A DNA stretch of 64,000 nucleotides from Bacteroides pyogenes (GTDB lineage Bacteria; Bacteroidota; Bacteroidia; Bacteroidales; Bacteroidaceae), in the NCBI RefSeq assembly GCF_014196225.1, contig NZ_JACIDI010000009.1:62001-126000 (forward strand), in the 5' to 3' direction. Of the stretch, positions 7,836 through 15,907 are shown in pieces. The position numbers and the translations under genes were made by a program. Below the pieces are notes generated by a model. It searched no databases. It was not told where the DNA came from and saw only the letters and a list, made by a program, of their open reading frames with translations. The stretch's first letter is position 1. Every line of letters begins with the position of its first letter.

Positions 7836-9842
7836 ATGTCTCGTTTTCACGCAGGATGCCTTTTTCTCATTCTTTCTTATGCGGTTTCTGCAAAAGCTCA
7901 AAAAGAAGCCGAAGCATTCAACGTATCACCCGAATTGTACGCTTATTACCAGCATTGCCAGAAACATCTGATGCACCCGTCTGTAATGAATATGGCCGAT
8001 ACATTGTTTCACATGGCCGAAAAATTGCATGACAAACGGATGCAGGCGGTAGCCCTTTCCACTCAATTGGAATATCATTATTATCAATCGTCCAATGAAG
8101 ACAGCGTAATTCATTATGCCAATAAGGTAAAAATGTTCTCAAAACGAACCCAGCAACCCAAATATTATTATTTTGCATGGGGAAACCGCCTGATTCTATA
8201 TTATCTGAAAACAGGCAGGTCGAACATCGCTCTTTACGAGGCCGAAAAGATGCTTAAAGAAGCACAAAAGGAAGACAGTAAAATAGGACTGTTGTATTGC
8301 TACAGTGTTATGTCACAAATCTACACGATCAAAAAACTCAATACAATGGCATTCGAATGGCGATTAAAAGAAATAGAACTGACAGAGAAATACAAACTCG
8401 AAAATTATAATATTACCAATACCTATATCCAACTGGCCGACTACTACATCGAAGAGCATCAGCAAGAAAAAGCATTTGACGCCCTGGCTAAAGCAAGCAA
8501 CTCTTCAAATTCTGCATCACATAAAGTTTGGCTACAATTGGGTTACGTAAATTACTACAGTACATTCGGAGATTTTCAGAAAGCGGAAAAAGCATTGGAA
8601 GAGTGCAAAGAAATGTTTGAAAAGGATCAAAGGCTGAAATTACAGAAGAAAGGGCTATACCGCACGGAATATATTTACTATCAGAAAACCGGACAATTCC
8701 AGAAAGCGCTGGAAGCAATTGAAAATCAAAGGATAGAAGAACAACGTTTAAATGAACATATACAAAATAGCAGCCGATACAGAGCTAAAGGAGAAATCTA
8801 CAGCCGGATGGGAAAACTCGATACGGCGGTAGACTATCTTATGAAATATATCAAAGCGGAAGATTCTTTGAAAATAGCAAACGAGCGATTGGCAAGCAGC
8901 GAATTTGCAAACCTGCTGAACGTAGAACTTCTTAATGCCGAAAAGAAAGAATTAATACTTCAGGCGCAGAAAAAAGAGATACGTACCAAAACAGGCATAG
9001 CCGCTTTATTATCTATTCTGTTAGGTATCGTTTTTTTCTTTTTATACCGGGAAAATAGTTTGAACCGAAAGCTCAAAGCCTCAGAAAAAGAGTTGAAACT
9101 CAAAAACGAAGAACTCATTATTTCACGCGAAGAAGTTCGTAAAGCCAGAGACCGTGCCGAAGCAGAGAGCCGGATGAAAACAACGTTCATCCAAAGCATG
9201 TCACACGAAATCCGTACGCCACTCAATTCCATTGTAGGGTTCTCCGAAGTGCTGAGCGACCGATACAAGGAGGATACCGAAACTACTGAGTTTGCGGAAA
9301 TCATTAAATCGAACAGCCAAGAGTTGCTCCGATTGATTACCGACGTACTTGCTTTATCGGAGTTAGACCAACATGAAAAACTGCCGTCGGACATTAAAAC
9401 AGACATCAACATTACTTGTTTACAAGCCATCGATACAGCCAGCGCATGCAAAGACAAAGAAATAACAGTCTCTTTTCGGCCGATCAGAAATGAGCTCGTC
9501 ATCCTCAGCAATCCGGATCGCGTGACGCAATTGCTGACAGGGTTGATGCACAATGCCGTAAAGTTCACCAATCATGGAAACATCGATATAAGCTATACGG
9601 AATCAGAAGAAAAAAAGCAACTTCAGATTCATATTACCGATACAGGCATAGGGATTCCGATAGAGAAGCAAGAAGAGGTTTTCGAACGGTTCTATAAAGT
9701 CAACCCTTTCTCGCAAGGAACGGGACTCGGGCTGTCTATCTGCCGGAATATCGCCGAGAAGCTGGGAGGGAGCCTGCAAGTAGACTCATCGTACACAGGC
9801 GGATGCAGAATGGTGTTGACGCTTCCGTTGGTATATGCATAG
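7836..9842 (+). CDS. TPR-containing sensor histidine kinase
   Basis: A 668-residue membrane sensor kinase. It has an N-terminal signal peptide (about residues 1-22), a periplasmic helical region with TPR-like repeats (about 35-370), one membrane helix near 386-405 (AALLSILLGIVFFFLY), a coiled-coil linker, a HisKA domain with SHEIRTPLNSIVGFSEVL (phospho-acceptor His near 457), and an HATPase domain with NAVKFTNHG, DTGIGIP and GTGLGLSICRNIAEKLGG. There is no receiver or DNA-binding domain and no adjacent response regulator, so it is an orphan kinase; its ligand cannot be inferred. Confidence 0.93.
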   Translation: MSRFHAGCLFLILSYAVSAKAQKEAEAFNVSPELYAYYQHCQKHLMHPSVMNMADTLFHMAEKLHDKRMQAVALSTQLEYHYYQSSNEDSVIHYANKVKMFSKRTQQPKYYYFAWGNRLILYYLKTGRSNIALYEAEKMLKEAQKEDSKIGLLYCYSVMSQIYTIKKLNTMAFEWRLKEIELTEKYKLENYNITNTYIQLADYYIEEHQQEKAFDALAKASNSSNSASHKVWLQLGYVNYYSTFGDFQKAEKALEECKEMFEKDQRLKLQKKGLYRTEYIYYQKTGQFQKALEAIENQRIEEQRLNEHIQNSSRYRAKGEIYSRMGKLDTAVDYLMKYIKAEDSLKIANERLASSEFANLLNVELLNAEKKELILQAQKKEIRTKTGIAALLSILLGIVFFFLYRENSLNRKLKASEKELKLKNEELIISREEVRKARDRAEAESRMKTTFIQSMSHEIRTPLNSIVGFSEVLSDRYKEDTETTEFAEIIKSNSQELLRLITDVLALSELDQHEKLPSDIKTDINITCLQAIDTASACKDKEITVSFRPIRNELVILSNPDRVTQLLTGLMHNAVKFTNHGNIDISYTESEEKKQLQIHITDTGIGIPIEKQEEVFERFYKVNPFSQGTGLGLSICRNIAEKLGGSLQVDSSYTGGCRMVLTLPLVYA

Positions 9843-9917
9843 CATTTTCTTCTCTCCGACATCGACACAGGTAACGTTTTTTGCCGCATACACGGATATT
9901 GTTCCGAAAGAATCACC

Positions 9918-9925
9918 TATCTTTG
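9918..9925 (+). promoter_or_regulatory. -7 box of murF
   Basis: TATCTTTG matches TAnnTTTG, 25 bp before the murF start. Confidence 0.45.
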
Positions 9926-9950
9926 CCATACTTTTAAAAAGATTCAGGTT

Positions 9951-11336
9951 ATGGAACTTGCTGCGCTTTATCAAATATTTCTCAATTGTAAAACGGTGAC
10001 TACCGACAGCCGCAACTGTCCGGAAGGATCGCTCTTCATCGCCTTGAAAGGCGACTCGTTCGACGGCAACGCTTTTGCCGGGAAAGCCTTGCAGGACGGA
10101 TGCGCTTACGCTGTGGTAGACGAGGCGGAATATGCCTCCGCAGGCGACGAGCGATACATTCTTACAGAGAATTGCCTTCAGACCTTGCAACAACTTGCCA
10201 ACTATCACCGCCGGCAGTTGGGAACACGGATTATCGGCATCACGGGAACCAACGGAAAAACAACGACCAAGGAGCTCATAGCCGCCGTTCTTTCGCAGGC
10301 TTACAAGGTACTCTACACGCAAGGCAATCTGAACAACCACATCGGAGTTCCTCTCACCCTCTTGCGGTTGCGCCCCGAACACCAACTGGCTGTGGTGGAG
10401 ATGGGGGCAAACCATCCGGGAGAGATAAAGCATCTTTGCGAAATTGCCGAGCCCGATTACGGCATCATCACCAACGTAGGCAAAGCGCACCTCGAAGGCT
10501 TCGGTTCTTTCGAAGGAGTCATCAAAACCAAAGGAGAACTGTACGATTTCCTCCGCAAAAAAAATCATCCCACCATCTTTATTCACGAAAACAATCCTTA
10601 TCTGAAAAAGATGGCGGGCGGTTCGGGCTGTTCTTCGCCCCAAACAAAAAACGGAGTCAAAGCATACGGAGCGCAACCGTCGGCCTCATTTAACTGCATT
10701 CGCTACGGAACCGGAGAGGGACTGTACGTCAACGGAAAGATTACGGCAAACGATCCGTTCCTGACGTTTGAATGGGAAGCAGGCGAAAAAAAGACCAAAG
10801 AAGGGGAAGCAAACCGGAAACATCGCGTACAGACGCAACTCATAGGCGAATACAACTTTACCAATGCCATGGCAGCCATCGCCATCGGCCGATTCTTCGG
10901 GGTGGAAGATGAGAAAATAGACCGAGCATTAACCGCATACACCCCACAAAACAACCGGTCGCAACTGAAAAAGACAGCGCGCAATACGCTTGTCATCGAC
11001 GCATACAACGCCAATCCTACCAGCATGATAGCGGCTTTGGAGAATTTCAGGAACATGAAGGCGCCTCATAAGATGCTTTTGCTGGGCGATATGCGCGAGT
11101 TGGGTACGGAAAGCCCGGCGGAACATCAAAAGATTGCCGACTTCATCAGCCTATGCGGTTTTGAAACCGTATGGCTTGTGGGAGAGCAATTCGCAGCGGC
11201 AAGCCATCGGTTCCAAACGTTTGCGGATATACAAGAAGTCATTTCCCGCCTGCAGACGGAACATCCGCAAGGACATACCATTCTGATCAAAGGTTCCAAC
11301 GGAATAAAGCTCGATAAAGCGATAGATTACTTATAA
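9951..11336 (+). CDS. murF: UDP-MurNAc-tripeptide:D-Ala-D-Ala ligase
   Basis: A 461-residue MurF that adds D-Ala-D-Ala to the UDP-MurNAc tripeptide, the last cytoplasmic step of the peptidoglycan precursor. The N-terminal domain has the family TDSRNCPEGSLFIALKGDSFDG segment; the ATP loop GITGTNGKTTTKELIAAVL is near residue 95; the central NNHIGVPLTLLRL and EMGANHPGEI motifs and the C-terminal VIDAYNANPTSM and LLGDMRELG motifs follow. Here murF stands alone rather than in a division and cell-wall cluster. Confidence 0.97.
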   Translation: MELAALYQIFLNCKTVTTDSRNCPEGSLFIALKGDSFDGNAFAGKALQDGCAYAVVDEAEYASAGDERYILTENCLQTLQQLANYHRRQLGTRIIGITGTNGKTTTKELIAAVLSQAYKVLYTQGNLNNHIGVPLTLLRLRPEHQLAVVEMGANHPGEIKHLCEIAEPDYGIITNVGKAHLEGFGSFEGVIKTKGELYDFLRKKNHPTIFIHENNPYLKKMAGGSGCSSPQTKNGVKAYGAQPSASFNCIRYGTGEGLYVNGKITANDPFLTFEWEAGEKKTKEGEANRKHRVQTQLIGEYNFTNAMAAIAIGRFFGVEDEKIDRALTAYTPQNNRSQLKKTARNTLVIDAYNANPTSMIAALENFRNMKAPHKMLLLGDMRELGTESPAEHQKIADFISLCGFETVWLVGEQFAAASHRFQTFADIQEVISRLQTEHPQGHTILIKGSNGIKLDKAIDYL

Positions 11337-11358
11337 AGAATAATCAGGAGATTCCGAC

Positions 11359-11475
11359 GAAGGTTTTGTTTCACAAGCATGAAACAAAGTGTTCTTGCCG
11401 GTGAAACAAAGTGTTCTTGCTAATGAAACAAAGTGTTTCAACAGCATGAAACAAAATGTTCCTGCCGGTGAAACC
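11359..11475. repeat. 22-bp-period repeat array (GAAACAAAGTGTT family)
   Basis: Copies of GAAACAAAGTGTT begin at 11381, 11403, 11425 and 11448, with a fragment at 11470, giving spacings of 22, 22, 23 and 22 bp. An inverted copy (TTTTGTTTC) fills the preceding 22 bp. The core TGAAACAAAGTGTTTCA at 11424-11440 is a perfect 7-3-7 palindrome. Units are joined by TTGCCGGT-type linkers. The array lies between convergent genes, so it is not a simple promoter. Confidence 0.85.
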
Positions 11476-11553
11476 AATCAAACAAAAGGACGATTGCCTG
11501 AAAGCTGCCGCAACGCGGCAGAGAAAGATAGCCCGAAGTTGTTAAAAACAACA

Positions 11554-11943
11554 TTATCCTCGACGGGCGAAGGTCTTCAGACAATAATACGCTATCAGGC
11601 TTGCCGTAATCACTCCTGCCGCATTGGCCATAAAATCCCACCAATCGCCTCCCCGATGCTTCGTACAAAACTCTTGCAGCAGCTCGATACCCCCGCCGAA
11701 AAGCAACGGACAAAGACAGGCTCCTATCCATGCATCCCAAACGGGAGTACGGTCGCGGCGATGTTGCAGGAAAAACTCCATCCACAACGCGCCGGACATA
11801 CCGAAATACATGCAGAAGTGCACAAGCTTGTCGAATCCCGCAGGCGGATCGAAGCCGGTTTCGGGCGGATTGAAAAACGACAGAAAGATTACCAGCAGAA
11901 TGATAAAAAAGGATATAGGATATTTCTTGATATAATAGAGCAT
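11554..11943 (-). CDS. VanZ-like membrane protein
   Basis: A 129-residue protein with four predicted membrane helices and the VanZ-family pattern: GFDKLVHFCMYFGMSGALW in the second helix region and GGGIELLQEFCTKHRGGDWWDF before the last helix, with conserved His, Glu and Asp. VanZ lowers teicoplanin sensitivity in enterococci; most homologues are uncharacterised. It stands alone, convergent with murF and divergent from the NSS transporter. Confidence 0.85.
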   Translation of the reverse strand: MLYYIKKYPISFFIILLVIFLSFFNPPETGFDPPAGFDKLVHFCMYFGMSGALWMEFFLQHRRDRTPVWDAWIGACLCPLLFGGGIELLQEFCTKHRGGDWWDFMANAAGVITASLIAYYCLKTFARRG

Positions 11944-11985
11944 AATTATCGCGTACTTTAAGGGGCAAATATACGTATCATTTTT

Positions 11986-11993
11986 TATATTTG
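11986..11993 (+). promoter_or_regulatory. -7 box of the NSS transporter unit
   Basis: TATATTTG matches TAnnTTTG, 51 bp before the transporter start. Confidence 0.45.
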
Positions 11994-12044
11994 CAGCCTG
12001 CTACAACAGTTATATAGCAAGAATGCAATCCAACCATAAAGATT

Positions 12045-13415
12045 ATGACGAAGAATGAGAGAGCCAATTTCGGCAGCAAGTTAGGAGTGATACTCGCTTC
12101 AGCGGGTTCGGCGGTAGGGCTGGGGAACATCTGGCGGTTCCCTTACGAGACAGGAAATCATGGCGGAGCAGCTTTCATTCTCATTTATATGGGTTGTGTG
12201 ATACTTTTAGGGCTTCCCATCATGATCTCGGAGTTTCTCATCGGGCGTCGTTCGAAAGCCAATACGGCAGGCGCATACCGAAAGCTGGCACCGGGCACTC
12301 ACTGGCATTGGGTGGGGCGAATGGGAGTATTGGCGGGTTTCCTTATTCTGAGTTACTATTCGGTGATTGCCGGATGGACTTTGGAGTATATCGTGCAAGC
12401 CGCCACCGATAGTTTTGCCGCCAAAAGTTCGGCGGACTTCATCGCTTCTTTCCAACAGTTTACCGGAGACTCCTGGCGCCCCGCGCTATGGATGGCGGTC
12501 TTTCTGCTCGCCACGCACTTCATCATCGCAAAAGGGGTAGAGAAAGGCATCGAAAAATCTTCGAAGATTATGATGCCCGCCTTATTCATCATCATTCTGA
12601 TTTTAGTCGGCTGTTCGATCTCACTGCCGGGAGCAGGTTCGGGCATAGAGTTCCTGTTGAAACCGGACTTCGGCAAAGTAACCGGAACCACCTTCCTGAG
12701 CGCAATGGGACAGGCTTTCTTTTCATTGAGCCTGGGCATGGGATGCCTTTGTACATACGCTTCCTATTTCAGCAAAGAAACAAACCTGACTAAAACAGCT
12801 TTGAGCGTGGGAGCCATCGATACGTTCGTGGCGGTGCTTGCGGGATTCATTATTTTTCCGGCAGCCTTTTCGGTGGGCATCCGCCCCGACGCAGGTCCCA
12901 GCCTCGTATTTATTACGCTTCCGAATGTCTTTCAGCAAGCGTTTGGAGACCTCCCCGTCATCGCTTATCTGTTTTCCGTGATGTTTTACCTGCTTCTGGC
13001 AATGGCAGCGCTCACTTCCACCATATCGCTGCACGAGGTGGTGACAGCCTATCTGCACGAAGAGTTCAAATTCACCCGGGGAAAAGCAGCCCGTCTCGTC
13101 ACCGGCGGATGCATCGTCATCGGAGCGCTCTGCTCGCTTTCGTTAGGCGTGCTGAAAGATATTACGGTTTTCGGATTAACCCTGTTCGACCTCTTCGATT
13201 TTGTGACGGCCAAGCTCATGCTTCCCATAGGCGGATTGCTCATCTCAGTTTTTGCCGGATGGTATCTCGACAAACGGATTGTAAAATCTGAAATCACCAA
13301 CGACGGTTCTCTCCGCATGCCGATATACGGGTTGCTCATCTTCCTCTTGAAGTACGTTGCCCCCATCGCCATCTCCCTCATTTTTATCCATGAATTGGGA
13401 ATACTGAAATTATGA
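12045..13415 (+). CDS. Sodium-dependent transporter, NSS (SNF) family
   Basis: A 456-residue neurotransmitter:sodium symporter-family protein of bacterial type, like the amino-acid transporters LeuT and MhsT. The first helix carries the sodium and substrate site GSAVGLGNIWRFPYETGNHG, and the rest contains about eleven hydrophobic helices. Bacterial members usually import hydrophobic amino acids; the exact substrate is not visible. It overlaps the next gene by ATGA. Confidence 0.93.
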   Translation: MTKNERANFGSKLGVILASAGSAVGLGNIWRFPYETGNHGGAAFILIYMGCVILLGLPIMISEFLIGRRSKANTAGAYRKLAPGTHWHWVGRMGVLAGFLILSYYSVIAGWTLEYIVQAATDSFAAKSSADFIASFQQFTGDSWRPALWMAVFLLATHFIIAKGVEKGIEKSSKIMMPALFIIILILVGCSISLPGAGSGIEFLLKPDFGKVTGTTFLSAMGQAFFSLSLGMGCLCTYASYFSKETNLTKTALSVGAIDTFVAVLAGFIIFPAAFSVGIRPDAGPSLVFITLPNVFQQAFGDLPVIAYLFSVMFYLLLAMAALTSTISLHEVVTAYLHEEFKFTRGKAARLVTGGCIVIGALCSLSLGVLKDITVFGLTLFDLFDFVTAKLMLPIGGLLISVFAGWYLDKRIVKSEITNDGSLRMPIYGLLIFLLKYVAPIAISLIFIHELGILKL

Positions 13416-14326
13416 CGGGATGGAAGGACTTTTTCTACTTCAGTAAAACGGAACGGCAAGGTATTCTCGTACTTGTCGTTCTTATTATCATCGTTTACTC
13501 CATTTCCGCATTATCGCGACATTTCAAGGAAGACGAACCGGATTTGATAGACAAAAACCGGCTGGAGGAAGAATACACGCAGTTCCTTTCTTCGCTCGAA
13601 GAGGCGAACCCTCCCGGAGATCGAAACCGTACGTCCCGTTCCTTTTCTAAATCCGAAGCGGAGCTTTTTCCTTTCGATCCCAACACCGCAGACTCCGCCG
13701 CCTTCGTCCGTCTCGGTCTGCCCGCATGGATGGCGAGAAACATTTTGCGTTACCGGAGCAAACAGGGAAAGTTTCGTCGTCCCGAAGATTTCCGGAAAAT
13801 ATACGGACTGACAGACCTGCAATACCGGACTCTGCTGCCCTACATCCACATTGCCAAAGAGACAGAGCGTAAAGACAGCATACAATTGTTTACGGGATTG
13901 AAAGAGCGTAAAGACACTTTGTTCAAATACCCCGCAGGAACAATCATCGGGCTGAACGAAGCCGATACCGCCGAACTCAAGAAAATTCCCGGCATCGGCA
14001 GCGGAATCGCCCGGATGATAGTGAATTACCGCAGGCAATTGGGAGGTTTCCACCGCATCGAACAGTTGGAAGACATACATTTGAAGGCGGAAGTCCTTCG
14101 TCCGTGGTTTTCTGTCGATGCGCGCTCCATCCCCCGCATCAACGTGAACAAGGCAAGCGTGCAACGGATGATGAGCCATCCGTACATCAATTTCTACCAA
14201 GCGAAAGTGATTGTCGAACACCGTAAGAAAAAAGGCAAGATAAACAGCCTGAAAGAGTTGTCGCTTTATGAAGAGTTCTCTTCCGTCGATTTTGAGCGAA
14301 TCAATCCTTACATCTGCTTCGAATAG
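13412..14326 (+). CDS. Helix-hairpin-helix (ComEA-like) protein
   Basis: A 304-residue protein with an N-terminal membrane anchor (about residues 12-32, ILVLVVLIIIVYSISAL) followed by ComEA-type helix-hairpin-helix DNA-binding repeats: FDPNTADSAAFVRLGLPAWM, LNEADTAELKKIPGIGSGIA and INVNKASVQRMMSHPYI. ComEA proteins bind DNA at the membrane during uptake; here no other competence gene is near. It overlaps the transporter gene by 4 bp, so it shares its transcript, but the functional link is unclear. Confidence 0.85.
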   Translation: MTGWKDFFYFSKTERQGILVLVVLIIIVYSISALSRHFKEDEPDLIDKNRLEEEYTQFLSSLEEANPPGDRNRTSRSFSKSEAELFPFDPNTADSAAFVRLGLPAWMARNILRYRSKQGKFRRPEDFRKIYGLTDLQYRTLLPYIHIAKETERKDSIQLFTGLKERKDTLFKYPAGTIIGLNEADTAELKKIPGIGSGIARMIVNYRRQLGGFHRIEQLEDIHLKAEVLRPWFSVDARSIPRINVNKASVQRMMSHPYINFYQAKVIVEHRKKKGKINSLKELSLYEEFSSVDFERINPYICFE

Positions 14327-14528
14327 ATGTTTGTCCGGAACACGTAAAGAAGCACACTCCTACCACACCGGATAAGAATACACCACACACAAACAAAACA
14401 AACACCCTACGCTAATCTCTTCGCAAATTCCGGATTCCGGTAGAGAAGCGATTATAGGACGCCTAAAAGGAATATACAGAGAAATCTCCTGCTGTTTTGT
14501 ATAGATTTTAAATCGACCGACTATAATA

Positions 14529-15194
14529 TTAATCGTTTTTGATACTGCCGTCTACCAGATGTATCGTACGGTCTGTAATCTTAGAAAGTCCCTCATCGTG
14601 AGTCACAATCACGAAAGTCTGCCCCAAGCGCTCCCTCAGTTCAAAAAACAAGCGATGCAAATCTTCTTTGTTATGCGTATCGAGACTTCCGGAAGGTTCG
14701 TCCGCTAAGATTACCGCAGGATGGTTGATCAATGCGCGCGCCACCGCCACCCGTTGTTTCTCTCCTCCGGAGAGTTCGTTCGGCTTATGAGATGCCCGGT
14801 CAACCAGCCCCATAAATCCTAATATTTCCATCGCCCGCTTATTCGCTTCCGAGTGAGGAACTCCTGCAATGAAAGCAGGAATCATGACATTCTCCAAGGC
14901 GGTGAACTCCGGAAGCAATTGGTGAAACTGAAAAACGAAGCCGATATTTTTATTACGAAAAGCAGAGAGTTCCTTCTCTTTCATTTGCTTCACATCGGTG
15001 CTGCTGATCATTACCGTACCACTGTCGGGGCTGTCCAGCGTTCCCATAATTTGCAGCAACGTAGTCTTTCCTGCTCCGCTTGGCCCTGCGATGCTGACTA
15101 TTTCCCCTTTGCGAATCTCCAGATCGATGCCTTTCAATACTTGCAACGAACCGAAGCTTTTCGTGATTTCTTCTAACTTGATCATCGTTTCCAT
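14529..15194 (-). CDS. lolD: ABC transporter ATPase, LolD/MacB type
   Basis: A 221-residue ABC ATPase with Walker [13 protein letters not shown]-loop [18 protein letters not shown], signature [15 protein letters not shown] and Walker [14 protein letters not shown]. The [15 protein letters not shown] stretch is typical of LolD-type ATPases that drive lipoprotein release from the inner membrane; MacB-like or FtsE-like roles cannot be excluded because no permease is adjacent. The ATG at 15194 overlaps the stop of tcdA (TAATG), which decides the start against a longer reading. Confidence 0.85.
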   Translation of the reverse strand: METMIKLEEITKSFGSLQVLKGIDLEIRKGEIVSIAGPSGAGKTTLLQIMGTLDSPDSGTVMISSTDVKQMKEKELSAFRNKNIGFVFQFHQLLPEFTALENVMIPAFIAGVPHSEANKRAMEILGFMGLVDRASHKPNELSGGEKQRVAVARALINHPAVILADEPSGSLDTHNKEDLHRLFFELRERLGQTFVIVTHDEGLSKITDRTIHLVDGSIKND

Positions 15195-15907
15195 TATAAT
15201 CGTTTTATAACATATTCGGCCAAGTAACATCCGAATACGGCAGGCATGTAACTCACCGTTCCACAGGTCGATTTTTTATTCCGTTCTTCATCAGTCAGCA
15301 ACACCGCTTTCGGATCGGCCTGTTCGGTGCTGAAAACCACCGGAAGTTTCCGCTTCATGCCCATCTTCTGCAACCTCTTTCGCACGGCTTTACTCAACCC
15401 GCAATGATAAGTATCCCAAAGATCGGCAAAACGCACCTGCGTGATGTCGCTTTTCGCCCCGGCCCCCATGCTCGATACAATCCTTATCCGCCGATTCATT
15501 GCCTCGTAAATCAGGAAACACTTCGGACTGATCGTATCGATGGCGTCCACGATGAAGTCGAACCGGGCACTGTCGAGCAATGCCGGTATACCATCGTCCT
15601 TGAGATAAACAGGCAACACGGTGAGTTCTATTTCAGGATTGATATCTTTATACCGTTCTGCCAGCACCTCCGCCTTCGGGCGTCCCAAAGTAGAGTGCAT
15701 GGCAGGCAACTGCCTGTTCATATTCGTCGGCTGAACCGTATCGGCATCCACAAGCGTCATCCGCCCTACTCCAGCCCGGCAAAGCATTTCCGCCGCATAA
15801 GCTCCTACACCTCCCAGCCCTACAACCAGTACATGGGCCGCACGTATACGGTTCATCTTATCTTTCCCCAACAACAGTTCCGTTCTTTGTTGCCAGTTTT
15901 CTTCCAT
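15194..15907 (-). CDS. tcdA: tRNA threonylcarbamoyladenosine dehydratase (ThiF/E1-like)
   Basis: A 237-residue E1-like (ThiF fold) enzyme of the TcdA/CsdL family, which cyclises the t6A37 modification of ANN-decoding tRNAs with ATP. Visible: nucleotide loop [32 protein letters not shown] with the conserved Asn-Arg-Gln, and [13 protein letters not shown]. The start chosen ([12 protein letters not shown]) overlaps the upstream stop as TGATG. It sits between an antiporter and an ABC ATPase with overlapping ends at both sides, so the three are translationally coupled. Confidence 0.9.
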   Translation of the reverse strand: MEENWQQRTELLLGKDKMNRIRAAHVLVVGLGGVGAYAAEMLCRAGVGRMTLVDADTVQPTNMNRQLPAMHSTLGRPKAEVLAERYKDINPEIELTVLPVYLKDDGIPALLDSARFDFIVDAIDTISPKCFLIYEAMNRRIRIVSSMGAGAKSDITQVRFADLWDTYHCGLSKAVRKRLQKMGMKRKLPVVFSTEQADPKAVLLTDEERNKKSTCGTVSYMPAVFGCYLAEYVIKRL

